From positions 124,001 to 188,000 of the forward strand of contig JALMLS010000484.1 of the NCBI GenBank assembly GCA_038496445.1: DNA of 64,000 nt. Reading direction: 5' to 3'. The notes beneath the pieces were generated by a model. It made no database searches. It was given only the letters and a program-made list of their open reading frames with translations, and was not told where the DNA came from. The DNA is from Trichosphaerium sp. ATCC 40318 (Eukaryota > Discosea > Flabellinia > Trichosidae). The position numbers and the translations under genes were made by a program. This document shows positions 10,843 to 22,170 of the stretch, one piece after another; the stretch's first letter is position 1; each line of letters starts with the position of its first letter.

Positions 10843-11706
10843 ATGCACCTTATCACAGAATTATGCGTTGTGTTTGTATTCCTATTAGCGTTATCAAGCG
10901 CTCAGCCTAGAAATAAGGGTCCTATACCCGACTTTGGCTACAAACAGATCAATTACATATCTGCGTCGTGTGAGGGTTGTCATAAAGATGTATACTCCGG
11001 TAGGTTTGTCTTTTGCAATGGACACTTCAAGGGAGCAACGAAAACCGGTTGTAACTGGGTGGGAGGTCCAGGAGAGTGTACAGGGCCTAGAGGAAGACCG
11101 CATATAACGCGAGAGGAATGCAGGAGCCTTTGCGACGCCGATTCGCGTTGTAGGTTCTTCAATTTCTTGACAGGGCAACCTGATTTCTGTCTATTGATAT
11201 ACATGGAGACTTGCCACCCTGTGCACTTTCAGAGGTACATGGTAGAGATCTACCAGAGGCCTAAATACATATCTTTCGAAAAACGAGGCTCCGGCTTCGC
11301 CTTGGATGGTCATCCTGGTGGAAGGAGTGGACAAAATGTGCACTTGGTTAGAAGGAACAAAGCTAACAGAAACCAACATTTCTTCGAAATACCGATAAAT
11401 ACAAATCACGGGTTGTTCTATTCTTTTCAGAAGAGGTTTACAAATCTTTGTATTGATGGTTCTAGTGGTGCTGCTAATGGTAAAAATGTACACATGATTA
11501 CTTGCAACAATGCGAACAAAAATCAGCATTGGCGTAAAAAAAAGTATAGCATTTGGTTACCATGGTTAAGTAAGTATTATTATCTCCAAAAAAGAGATAC
11601 AGATTATAGAATTGATGGAAGCAGCAGAAGTGCTAGTGGTCAGAATGTTTTCATGTGGAGAAAATCTAGAAGTAGCCAAGTTTTCAAGCAAATAACAGTA
11701 GAGTAA
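10843..11706 (+). CDS. secreted PAN/apple-like plus ricin-B-type lectin
   Basis: A single exon of 287 residues. ATG 10843 starts a signal peptide (MHLITELCVVFVFLLALSSA). Residues of about 35-140 form a Cys-rich module (C..C...C...C...C, with THxEECRSLCDADSRCRFFNF-like spacing) typical of PAN/apple domains, which bind proteins or sugars. The rest holds at least three ricin-B/beta-trefoil subdomains, each with the same pattern: ALDGHPGGRSGQNVHLVRRN, CIDGSSGAANGKNVHMITCN and RIDGSSRSASGQNVFMWRKS. These carry the conserved D-G and G-x-N-V sugar-binding frame. It lacks any enzyme domain. Most likely a secreted carbohydrate-binding protein for prey or substrate recognition. The lack of introns is unusual here. 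Confidence 0.8.
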   Translation: MHLITELCVVFVFLLALSSAQPRNKGPIPDFGYKQINYISASCEGCHKDVYSGRFVFCNGHFKGATKTGCNWVGGPGECTGPRGRPHITREECRSLCDADSRCRFFNFLTGQPDFCLLIYMETCHPVHFQRYMVEIYQRPKYISFEKRGSGFALDGHPGGRSGQNVHLVRRNKANRNQHFFEIPINTNHGLFYSFQKRFTNLCIDGSSGAANGKNVHMITCNNANKNQHWRKKKYSIWLPWLSKYYYLQKRDTDYRIDGSSRSASGQNVFMWRKSRSSQVFKQITVE

Positions 11707-12301
11707 ACGACATAGACTAATAAACACGTGGGTTTTTTTTCACTTTTTTTTTTGACAACGCAATGATAACATCATCAAATAACACCTTGGTGGCTATTGG
11801 GGACATGAACATATTCTCTAATTAAATCAATATCAAGTGGATGCGTTCAATACACTCATGCTCTCCAAGTTAGACAGGTACGGTCAAATTAAGGAGTTGC
11901 TAGTTTATGATAGAAATAAATATTGTCAAAAGGATTTCCCCGCTAAACACTTATTTCCCCGGCTAACTAAATAAATGTTAAGCACTAGGGCTTTTTCTAC
12001 TCGTGACTAGTCAATAAATTACATTACAAGCAGCTTGTTATGAGTATTTCTTTGGGAAAAATAAGCTCCATTTTTCACAGAACCCTTGAATTTACCTTAC
12101 GCAATTTCTTGTCATACACGGGCTATGTGTTTCTCCCCATATTTTATTTTAAGTGTACTCTCAAACCTTATGGCTATTTGAAGCAGGTTCTTGCTTTACA
12201 CACAGTTTGCCTTATTTGGTTTTTTTGACAAAACTTAATCGCCGGTGTGTCTGTTTCTCCCTTTTTACCTAAAACTCAGTATACTTCTTACCCCTTCACC
12301 T
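11707..12301. other. 595-nt intergenic stretch
   Basis: No convincing gene. It is AT-rich, with a long T-run near 11730-11755 and a CACGTG near 11726. The frame at 12040-12228 has no recognisable content. The last 60 bases are the 5' leader of the P450 gene. Confidence 0.5.
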
Positions 12302-14234
12302 ATGATTGTTGTCTGGACGTTCCTAGCATTGATCTTTACTTACGCTATTGTCCTTTTCTACAGGCTGTACGGGAGTAAGGTCATTGGATACGTCAAACAA
12401 TTTTTGTGGTTCCAAGGCGTACCTATTCATCCTTCGTTTAAAAATGTTCAATGGAGGTTGTTGCGACACCCAAAGCATTTTGCTAATAGAATCACATTAT
12501 GGCCAAAGACACGTGATAACAAGAATGCTAAGATTGTTAAAATGAACCTTCAGGGTCAAGTTGTTTTGGGTATTTCCGATCCTGCTTATGCAAAGCAACT
12601 TCTTATTCATGAAAACATACCAAAATCAATGCTAATGTACAAAAACGTGCGTAGAATATCTTGACTTTCGAAAAAAAATATTGAAGATTGTCACTTCGGT
12701 TTTGTTCTTATTCTTTTTCTGCGATTTATGATTGTTTGATTAAATGATTGTATAGTTTGTTACACTTCTTGGTGTTGGTTTAGTTTCGTTGCAGACAAAT
12801 GATACATGGAAAACGAGACGAAGACTTTTGACACCTGTTTTTCATTTTAAGTCGTTAACAGCAATGTTGCCTACAATCACTGACATTACACAACAGTGCA
12901 TTGAGGATCTTTGTGCTAAAGTAGATAAATCCAACGGAATGCTTGATATACAACCTAAAGAAGAGACTGCTTTCATGACAATGAGGATGATTGTTGCTTT
13001 AGTATTTGGTGAAGACTTCGATGCCAAGTTCATGACTGTTACTTTTAAAAAACTCATTGACGAGTTTGGTATGTTTATGCTTCTCCAGACTGTCTTTTGT
13101 GGACTATGGGATCACACGTGCGTAAATTCAGTCACTGGTGTTATTTGACATTAACGCCTATAAGGCCGTTCCGACAAGTACGTGCTGAGTTGCATTTAAA
13201 AGTGGGAGAAGCAATCAAAAGAAGAAAGAAAAATCTAAGCAGCACGAAACATCAAGACTTAATAACGTTAATGTTGAAAGCACAAAAGGAATATCCAGAT
13301 ATTCTCACTGATGACGTTGTACTTGATGAATCATTATTGTTCTTCTTTGCTGGACATGATACAGTACGTCAACAAAAACCCAAACAAAAAGAGAACAACT
13401 TAACAAGAGTTGTTAAGTTTGCTTCTATCCTAGACAGCAATAACGCTTGCATGGTCTCTGTATATTATGTCAAGATACCCCAGCGTTCAAGAAAAGCTAT
13501 TAGCAGAAGTTAATAGACTTATACGTACGTACAAGCAATTGATTGAACATGAGAGCCATCTAACATAAAGAACAGCAGGTGACTCTACAATAGCTACGAA
13601 ACAACAACTAAATGATTTTGTGTACACGAAAGCATTCATTAAGTACGTCAAACAACTAGACTATTAGTTTCTCAGAACAATATATCCTTCATTTATGACT
13701 TTATAGAGAAACACTGAGGCTGTTCTCTCCAGCAAATGTTTTACCACGTGTTATCGGAAAAGATGTTAAAGTAGGAGATATTCTATTACCCGCTGGCCAG
13801 AATGTGTTGATTGCACACTCTTTAATAATGAGGAATTCGCGTGTATGGCAAGTCGCATTGTTGTATATCGGCGTATTAAATGTGTTGTTATTAGGGAGCG
13901 CCCTGAGAAGTTTGATCCAGCTCGGTTTTTAGATTCTAAAGCAGGAGATAAGTTTGGGTGGATGCCTTTCTCAGCGGGATCGTAATTGTATTGGTAAACA
14001 ATTGGCCCTTATGGAGCTTGTGGTTACTATTTCGGCTTTGGTAAAGAGATTTGAAGTCTCAAAACCGCCTGGTACGTGACTACCTAATTGTGTGTTTCAT
14101 TTGCTTTTAATAGTATCTAACGGCGTGCCTTTAGATCAAAACGAAGATCCAATGAACGTCAATGATACCTATAGTGGAATGTTCCTTGTAGAGCCTAACC
14201 CTGATCTATCTGTTGTACTGAAAAACAGACAATA
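12302..14234 (+). CDS. cytochrome P450 monooxygenase, frameshifted at the heme-binding loop
   Basis: A nine- or ten-exon microsomal P450. ATG 12302 starts a signal-anchor helix (MIVVWTFLALIFTYAIVLFY). Landmarks in order: TWKTRRRLLTPVFHF (C-helix WxxxR, about 12805), I-helix AGHDTTAIT across the intron 13364-13433, K-helix ETLRLF (ExxR, about 13708), LPRVIGKDVKVG, EKFDPARF (about 13910), then FSAG and RNCIGKQLALMEL, the heme-ligand Cys loop. Between FSAG (13978) and RNCIG (13981) the frame slips by one base (GGA T CGT AAT TGT), putting a TAA in line. No intron fits there. Everything before and after is clean, so this is either a sequence error or a very recent inactivating change. Supported exons include 12302-12646, 12756-13117, 13165-13363 and 13434-13524. 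Substrate unknown; the P450 would act at the ER membrane with a reductase. Confidence 0.82.
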
Positions 14235-14371
14235 AACTGTTGTTTTTTCAAAACAACACGGACTACGAAAACGGTCCATGACTTTAAAGTTGGATATCTC
14301 TTGTTTTAATTCTGTTTTCCGGAACACGTGTTCAAAATAAATGCTGTTTATTTATAAAGTTCTGCAACGTA

Positions 14372-14740
14372 TCAATTACTAATTATCACATGTTGCAGGA
14401 GTTCGGACAATACAAGGATATGCCTAAAGTAAAGTGTATTAGCGAACAAGTAGGTTTGAAAAATGTAGCGTACCACTTCGTGTTGTATTAGACAATTCTC
14501 ATAAAATGCGTCACAATTTGGACTTATAGGAGGAGAAACACAATGAGTATCCCACCAAGCACCACCTATTGCTTGGTTAAAAAACCCGAGATGCAGAACA
14601 CGTGATGATTGGTTTTTTTTTAGCAGTTTGTTATTTTGCGGGCCACTGCACTTGTCATAGTTAAATTAAACGTACATGACTCCAATCCACATGTTGTAAA
14701 GACTCTCTGGCAAAAAGCGCACTTTGTTAGTACGCAAGGC
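14372..14740 (-). CDS. small Cys-rich protein, left copy of the inverted duplication
   Basis: Two exons are supported: 14676-14740 (reading KCAFCQRVFTTCGLES) and 14372-14565 (CGAWWDTHCVSPP...NCDAFYENCLIQHEVV), joined by an intron with donor GTACGT and acceptor TAG in the same phase as the right-hand copy. Cys spacing matches the gene at 15998-16272 throughout. Here the frame does not stop at the position of its paralogue but runs on for about 35 hydrophobic residues to a TGA at 14372-14374. The 5' exon or exons upstream are not resolved. Function unknown; probably a secreted or surface mini-protein. Confidence 0.5.
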
Positions 14741-16066
14741 CTAGCAGTACCTTTGCCTTGTAGTTAGACTCCAAACTGTATCAATAACAAAATTAAATAC
14801 CTTTACAACATGGTGTGTGAGGATCTCTGGTGCTACAGAAAGCATGGGAGCAAGTATCTACTGTAGGATTTGCCAATACACTGTAACAGAGCACAAGAGC
14901 GAATAAAGCGAAAACAAGAGGTGATGCAGTCATTGGGATGCGCAAGAGACTTTGTGAATGGTTTCAATTTTCTGTCCACCTTTTTTTCGTTGTTTTCTAA
15001 AGCATACTTCGAAGTTTACAATACTCTCAGCACTACCAAGGCGCAGATAGTTGATGCGTTGCTCACCTCATTAAATGATGTTCCATGAAAACTGCAAATG
15101 CTACAACGTCCTGCAGTAAGCGAACAACTTTGGTTTTGTGTATTGTTGTAAGCGAACAGCTTTGGTTTATAGCAGTCGAGGATATCGTGTTGTTCTGGTC
15201 GCTCGCCTTACGCAAAAAAAAAATCAAACAAACGTTGAGAAATACCGCTGTGATCCTTTATATTCTTCCTGGCGTTGTCTGGTACTGTTAGAAGCGTTCT
15301 TGCTATCAATGTCGGCACCAGTGCACTAAAAATACACGTTCAAATAAAGCGTTTTAATACCGAACACAAATAAATTGGCATTCAACATTGCGGAGATATA
15401 GCTTGTAAGGTTCGATCTGTGTGTAGCCGCACATCATTCTTGTCAGTTTCGTGGTTTTTAACCAAACACGTGATAAAGGCTAAAAAACGTGCTTATCACG
15501 TTTACGTTAGGCTAAAGACCGTATTCCGAGTTTTATTATGGTCGTTGTACGCGAGGAGAAGCTATGTTGAGCTACCGTTAATCCCTGAATGCTGAGCTTC
15601 AGCAATACGACAATACACAAAACCAAAGTTGTTCGCTTACTGCAGGACGTTGTAGCATTTGCAGTTTTCATGGAACATCATTTAATGAGGTGAGCAACGC
15701 ATCAACTATCTGCGCCTTGGTAGTGCTGAGAGTATTGTAAACTTCGAAGTATGCTTTAGAAAACAACGAAAAAAACAGGTGGACAGAAAATTAAAACCAT
15801 TCACAAAGTCTCTTGCGCATCCCAATGACTGCATCACCTCTTGTTTTCGCTTTATTCGCTCTCATACTCTGTTACAGCGTATTAGGAGTGTCTGTATGCA
15901 GTCATAACTTCTGTAAGCATAACAAACCTCACACACCATGTTACAAACGTATGCATTAAATACACTCATACAATACACTAACTAACCCCTTCCATAGCCG
16001 GAACTAGCCAAATTACAAAGTGTGCTTTCTGCAAGAGAGTCTTTACAACATGTGGCTTAGAGAATT
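14676..16066. repeat. large imperfect inverted duplication
   Basis: The core arms, 14875-15147 and 15610-15883 (about 273 nt each), are inverted copies with very few differences, around a 462-nt spacer. The similarity continues outward in blocks: about 14799-14823 pairs with about 15925-15950, and the Cys-rich exon 14676-14740 pairs with 15998-16066, at lower identity. Coding exons outside the core are also mirror images (14372-14565 against 16175-16272) but diverged, so the outer part is older or less constrained. The core would form a very long hairpin. The open frame at 14870-15088 in the left arm is broken by an indel in the right arm, so the arms themselves are not conserved as protein. 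Confidence 0.85.
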
Positions 16067-16272
16067 GTACGTATAAACATTATATCTATTCTTTAGCAAA
16101 GAGGAAAATCACGTGTTTGGATTTTGTCAAACTTTTTTTTTCTTTGTACCTGTGTTTGTTTAACATGGTTGTAGGTGGTTCGTTCAGGACCTACTGTAGA
16201 CAAGAAATTACACATCTAGATTGCGATGCTTATTACGAAATTTGTCTAGATCATGATGAAGTGGTATGCTAA
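15998..16272 (+). CDS. small Cys-rich protein, right copy of the inverted duplication
   Basis: Exons 15998-16066 (KCAFCKRVFTTCGLEN) and 16175-16272 (CGSFRTYCRQEITHLDCDAY and on to ...DHDEVVC stop), joined by an intron with donor GTACGT, a CACGTG inside it and acceptor TAG. It is a close relative of 14372-14740 on the other strand, with the same Cys positions, intron position and phase. The 5' exons are not resolved. The pattern C..C......C.....C.......C.....C....C suggests three or four disulfides. Function unknown. Confidence 0.55.
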
Positions 16273-16660
16273 TACAATCTTATTTTAGTCTTTTTGTTAA
16301 CGATGGTGTTAGGCCTTTACTTGTGTTGTCAGAAACCCACCAACTTGCAATAAGTGATGTTTCTATAGTTTGTGATTAAATTGTTTGATTAAGAATATCG
16401 ATATTAACATAACATTACACGCAATCAATAAAACTGATTCTTAACCAGTTTTGCATTTTACTTTCAAAAACATAAAAAAGTATCGTTCACGTGTTGTCAG
16501 CTTGATGCCAAGTTTTCACTATTAGTACTAACAACATCGCTTTGCGTTCAACTATCGTTTAACCTCGTCTAGAAAACCCAGTGCTGCAGGACTGAATACA
16601 CTTGCTAGTTGCTATTTATAAAAATCGATTTTAACGTTTGAAGGTAGTTGTTTATTCCAT
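16273..16660. other. intergenic gap
   Basis: No gene is seen. It holds the 3' flanks of two convergent genes, an AT-rich core and a CACGTG near 16491. Confidence 0.5.
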
Positions 16661-19600
16661 TTATATATTTACATTAAACAACCTCACTGATCCATCAGTA
16701 CTACAAGAAGCTAGCTGTATGCCATCTTTTTCATTATTCCTCCAAATCAGCTTCTGAACAGTTGCAACATGACATAATCTTAAAAATCAGTCAAAAAAAA
16801 AAGAAAGAGAAGACGTCAAAAAAAACACAAAAAAAAAAAATTACATAGGTTTTGTTTCAAAGTTTAACTTGGCCGTGCAGTATGAAAGTTTGTCTTTTTT
16901 AGCGCAACGTATTATACATTAATATACAAATACTAAAATACGAGCGTTGACGGACGATACCCAAACGAAGAAAGAAAGGGGAAAAAAAACCTTCAGATTT
17001 TTGATTACGTACGGTTTTGGAACTTCAACCAACATCTCAGCTGCTACTGGAGCCTTTTCGTCATCTTTCAAAGAAATGGTATAAACTATTATACTACCAT
17101 TCTCCAATCCAACTGCAATCAGATATTTCTCATTGACTTTGTTGTAATACCAAGAAACACTTGTGCAAGCGCTCTAAAAAAAATCACGTGTTAAAGATTA
17201 TTTTTTAAATGACAAGAATCATGTTCACAAGAGCCACCAACAATTTTTTGGTGAAAATTTAGGATTATAACATGTTAAATAGGAGTATTACTTTTAGATT
17301 ATTATGTACCTTAAATTTTATAGCCAATACAGGTACGAAAGTAAGTGCTTTTCCGTCATTGATAGATTTTTTCCAAATCTTTACTGTTTTATCTCTTGAA
17401 GCTGTTGCGATATATGTGTTACAAGGAGACCATGATCCACTCCAAATAATACGAGCATGAGCTTTTACTTTTTTGAATACAAGAGAATACATTGAGTCAT
17501 CTCCCTACATGACAATAAGAAACACGAAGAACACAGAGGAAACCAAGTTTAAAAAAAATCAAACACAAACCTTTTTCCAAACGCAAAAAGCGCGATCTCT
17601 TGACACTGATAGCAAATACTCATCATCTGAAGAGAACTCAAGTCCAACTACAGTTAGTGTATGACCACTCCCTTCTGTTTCTCCAATAGCACTTCTATTA
17701 GACATGTTCCAAAGTCGGATCTTTGCAACTTTTTCTGTTTTGGCAACACAAGCTGAAGCCAAAACCTTTCCAGAAGTTGATGTTGCCAACGCATACACTT
17801 GATCACCATGACCGTATAACTTTTCAATTTCAGCCCATAATGTACGTTGTTTTAGTTGATCTTCAACAGGAGGTTTTTCAAGAACGAGAGGGGCGTGACC
17901 TTTAAGAAAAGTAAGCAATTATGTCTTCTTATATGTCCAAGAAAGTACCTTCAAACTCTTCCAAATCGAAAGTTTGCTTCTTCATAGCTTGTGCTTCAGC
18001 TTTTTGAGTTCCAGCACTTTGAAATACTGGTTTATTAGATAAACCAAGTGAAGGAGTATTAGCAGAATAAGCACGTGCAGCAGTACTCTACGAAAAGAAT
18101 AAGAAAAACATGTTTCCAAAAAATCAAGTGGCTTGCCTCTTCCGCTTCCTTTGTCTTTATCCCAGCAAGGTTATCAATACTTTTAACAAATGTAATAGGT
18201 GCTTCGAACACCCTTATAACCTTTTCTTCTGCTGCGCTAACAAAAGTATGTTGTACTTTATTCACAAAAGCAATAGCACGCAAATCATGTCCATGAACCT
18301 TCATTTTGTCATTAACAAAACTTCCTGCCAACTAGTTTCGCAGAAAACTTTTCACGTACTTCTGGTCTACCTGCTTCTAAGAATTTTCCAGTCTCAGAGC
18401 TCTTAGCAAATAACCTTGCTGTTTGATCTTTACTAACAGAAACAAGATAAGACTTTGTTGGATCCCAAGCGACATCAGTTACACTTTCAAAATGACCTGT
18501 AGGAGCTGCAGTTGGTTCCCAAGTACTTTCGGTCTTAAGCCATAAATGAAAGGACCCATTATCTCCCTAAATTGATAATTAAGAGGTTTGAAGTGAACAG
18601 AAGCATCATATATGTAAGTTATATATGGGTACAACCACAAAAAAAGAAAATAAAGTTAACATACTTGAGCAATAATTTTATCGCAGCACGGAGAACATTG
18701 TGCGCCATGAAATCCTAGTCTATTCCCGCCTACTTCTCCAACGCGTACAGTTTCTATCCATATGCCAGAATCACTATCCTGTGTCCACATAATAACAGAT
18801 TTATCCATACTTGAAGACAAAAGGACCAAGGTGTCTAAAAGCAAAAAAAAATAAACAAAGCAGTAGATGTCAAAAATTTACCTTCATCTTTCTTCGGCCT
18901 TCCCCAGTGAACAGATGACACCCATTGTGCGTGCCCAACTAGTACAGATTCTAATGTAATAGCTACTGTATGATTTCCAACTTTAAACTTATCTTGGTTG
19001 CCTATCATACCAACACCACTTGTTTACAAATATTAGTGGAGTTGTGGATATTTCTCTGTTGACCGTACGTCTCTAAACCAGCTTTAAGAGAATCAAGCTG
19101 CTCTGCAAATGTTGAAAATGAAGCTTTCTCTTCAGCCAAATCTTCTTTAACATGACTAACACGCCCTACACATATCACGTGTCAGTAAACTTTCGATTTA
19201 AATCAAAGGTTAATTGAAAAAAAAAAAGAACTCATACAAAGTCTGATGCGTCTATCTTGTCCACACGAAGCCAAAAGTCCTACAGTCCCTTTGGATATCA
19301 TAATATAATCTAAATCCTTTATCCAATCTTCATGACCTTTAAGAGTTGTGACAGTAGTATACGACTAAAACAAAAACAAATAAGCAATTCGAAATCAAAA
19401 GTTCAAAAAAACAAAATGAATAGTGCGTCATTTGAGGTACCTTTAGATCATCTGAAGGGCATAGAATTTCCATATGAGATAGTAAATTACCAATAGCAAC
19501 GAATGGTTTATTAATTGGTGAAGGTAGCATCGCGATTTTGACCGAATTTGGCATTGCTTTCATAGAAAACAGCTTTTCGAAAACTTTTACGAATTTATCT

Positions 19601-20156
19601 CCTTCCCAGTTGAAAACTGTCAATTTACCGCTAGTATCAATTGCAGCGATATGTATTGTATCGTTTGAATCGTTTCTAACAGCAGAAAGACCTGTTACAA
19701 CACCGTCCAGCTTCAGTTTTTGCTGGATTGTCCACTAAGAGCGCTGTATGTTAGTTTTGAGCCTTACCAAGCGTGTGTACCTTTGTAGAATCAACGCACA
19801 GCTCTTTTGCTGTTGAACTCCATATTAACACCGTCTTATCGGTACTGGCGGATACTATAAGCGATTGCGAGTTGTCTTGTATAAAAATAAGGTGATTGGT
19901 CGCCGTCTGTTTAATTTACCTTTTTTATGTATCCATTCTACTTGATTTACGCGATTAGTGTGCCCTGGAAGCGTTGCAACATTATTCGTCTTTAATTTCA
20001 TTAAAATCATAATAATACGCGTCTATGCACCTTAGTATTCCATAAACCAACGAAATTATGAGCAGCGAATGCTACTAAATCTCCTTTGCCCCAACGAATG
20101 CAATGTGCCAAACGATTTACACCAACACTAACAAATTCAAGCGAGCAATTCGCCAT
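16661..20156 (-). CDS. ELP2: Elongator complex subunit 2 (WD40 double propeller)
   Basis: Start ATG 20156 ([20 protein letters not shown]) matches the Elp2 N-terminus, in which a Gly-Cys/Val-Asn-Arg motif is followed by a WG.GDLVAF strand. About 15 exons encode two seven-bladed WD40 propellers, with blades such as [88 protein letters not shown] and [15 protein letters not shown]. The Elp2-specific linker ([19 protein letters not shown]) joins the propellers near 18000. Elp2 is a scaffold of Elongator, which modifies U34 of tRNA wobble positions. Reading frames and splice sites are clean throughout. The open frame extending upstream to 20401 is not homologous and is treated as leader. Confidence 0.93.
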
Positions 20157-20871
20157 TGTAATTGTTTTAACCAACAATAAACGGGACAACACAATTTCGG
20201 GATTAGTCTACAAAATTCCTTTGAATAGAATTCTGTAGAGCAAGACCAGTACCATGCGCACGTACCCTTCCCTACAAACTCTACGGACTCTTTTCTTCTT
20301 TGAACACAAAGTAAACGACAGCTTCTTATTCTAAGTAAAATACAAGAAAGACTGAAAAGACAAATCAGCTTTTGTTTGTGTTTGACCGGAACTAATGCCA
20401 TTTTGTAGTGTCAAAAGCAAGTGTTTCACGATGATTTGTGAGCACAAATAACACTAGGCTACGCAAACTAGCTTGTTGATGTATCCTTGTACTTTGTACT
20501 AATATGAGTTAGTCACGTGCTTGCTATTAATTTCTGAAAAGTAGACTGTGTCCTTTCAAGCCAACTCTGCGTGTTGAGGTTAAGGTAATCAGAAATAAAC
20601 GCAACCCTAAATATACTTCTCGCTCGAGAATTGTTAACAAACTGGCGAATGCAACTTTGCGAGCTTTCTGCCTGATGCGATGAAGAATAGTTAAAACTGG
20701 TAAAATAAGAATCAGTTTTATTGATTGTAGTGTTCAACGAATCATTGTTGCAATTGTTTTACTTCTTCACGCAGTTTCTTGTTCAGTTTCTCATACACGA
20801 GGTTAGATTGCTTCCATACAATTGATCATCAGGTACACTAACTCTTGTGCATTAGTTCTCATTGACCGTAG
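20157..20871. other. 715-nt intergenic stretch
   Basis: It contains the 5' leader of ELP2 and the 3' flank of the F-box/MORN_2 gene. No further gene is supported. CACGTG occurs at about 20514. Confidence 0.5.
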
Positions 20872-22170
20872 CTAATGTATTTCCTTACGTCCCCTCTTGT
20901 ACTCCCCTTCCTGTTTACCCAAAACAAATTTGCCCTGCAGACACAATTTCCCATTCTTATCCCAGTTTTTGTGTATTCCATCTCGTTTATCGTTGATGTA
21001 ATTGCACTGTTCACACAACTTGCCATTGCTATGCCATATCTTGTACTCTCCTTCTTTTTTACCATTGATACTATTGAACTGCTCCTCAACTTGGCCGTTT
21101 TTGTACCATGTGTTGTACATCCCGTGTTGTATGCCATTGACATACTGAACACACTTCTTCAATTGGCCATTGTAATACCACTCATTGAACTCTCCTTCTT
21201 TTTTATTTTTGACATATTTGCACTGTTCACATAATTGACCATTGCTGTACCACCTCTTGAACTCTCCTTCGTTTTGGCCATTGATATAATTAAACTCATT
21301 CCTCACTTGGCCATTATTATGCCAGGTTTTGTGCTCTCCATGTAGTGTACCGTTTGTGTAAGTGCACTTTAAAAGCAATTGGCCAGATTCAAGCCACTCC
21401 ATAAACTCTCCATCTTTGACACCACTATTGTAACAATATTGGTATTGTAATTGACCATTGCTGTACCAACGTTTGCACTCACCATGTTGTTTCCCATTTA
21501 TGTAATATTCTTTCTTTACTTGACCATCGCTGTACCAATACTTGCACTCACCATGTTGTTTCCCATTAACGTAATTATCATGTTGCCTTAATTCGCCATT
21601 GCTGTACCAATGCTTGCACTCACCATGTCGTTTCCCATTAACATAATTATCACGTTGCTTCAATTGGCCATTTTTAAACCACATGATGTACTTTCCATCT
21701 CGCTTACCATCAACATAATGGCACTGCTCATTTAATTGGCCATTGTCATGCCAAGCTCTATATTCCCCAATTTGTATACCATTTACATAATTGCGGTGAT
21801 CATATAACTGACCATTGTAATACCAACGCTTGCACTCTCCATGTTTTTTCCCATTGAGAAAACTAAAATGCCGTTTCATTTGGCCATTCTTATCCCATTT
21901 CTTGTACTCATGTTGAACACCATGGTTCCAATACACCTCACAAAAAAGCCTGTTATTTATTCTTCTTTGCCATTTTCCATGCTTTTTCATCTCCCCATCA
22001 AACCTGAGCGTCATTGCCGTCTGTTTAGATAGTAATGGCCAAATACAATTTATTTCCCGGGATAGGTCCAAATCGATAATATCAAGCTGAATCTCAACTG
22101 GGAGGCTCAATAGATGGCAGTCATCCGATTTTACACTGCGCTGCTCTTTATTCCTTTGTATACGCTCCAT
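20872..22170 (-). CDS. F-box protein with about 14 MORN_2 (YwqK-type) repeats
   Basis: A single exon of 432 residues starting at ATG 22170. An F-box-like segment (LLSLPVEIQLDIIDLDLSRE) lies at residues of about 20-60. The rest is a regular array of 22-23-residue units of the form G.KHGECKRWYSNGQL.....YVN, for example GKRHGECKHWYSNGELRQHD and NGKKEGEYKIWHSNGKLCEQ. This is the MORN_2/YwqK repeat, abundant in bacterial antitoxin-like proteins, some protists and large amoeba viruses. Lack of introns in an intron-rich locus and strong repeat similarity suggest recent acquisition or expansion. A likely role is a substrate-binding SCF adaptor; the ligand is unknown. Confidence 0.85.
   Translation of the reverse strand: MERIQRNKEQRSVKSDDCHLLSLPVEIQLDIIDLDLSREINCIWPLLSKQTAMTLRFDGEMKKHGKWQRRINNRLFCEVYWNHGVQHEYKKWDKNGQMKRHFSFLNGKKHGECKRWYYNGQLYDHRNYVNGIQIGEYRAWHDNGQLNEQCHYVDGKRDGKYIMWFKNGQLKQRDNYVNGKRHGECKHWYSNGELRQHDNYVNGKQHGECKYWYSDGQVKKEYYINGKQHGECKRWYSNGQLQYQYCYNSGVKDGEFMEWLESGQLLLKCTYTNGTLHGEHKTWHNNGQVRNEFNYINGQNEGEFKRWYSNGQLCEQCKYVKNKKEGEFNEWYYNGQLKKCVQYVNGIQHGMYNTWYKNGQVEEQFNSINGKKEGEYKIWHSNGKLCEQCNYINDKRDGIHKNWDKNGKLCLQGKFVLGKQEGEYKRGRKEIH

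Noticed and set aside
14870-15088. Protein-coding gene within the inverted repeat arm
   Set aside because: The other arm carries a frame-breaking indel in the same sequence, so the frame is not conserved, and no start context or domain is evident.
20157-20401. N-terminal extension of ELP2
   Set aside because: It is in a different frame from the homologous start at 20156 and has no ELP2 similarity.
20875-21234. Plus-strand open frame with many hydrophobic residues
   Set aside because: It is the antisense of the MORN_2 repeats; the hydrophobic look comes from the complement of the repeat codons.
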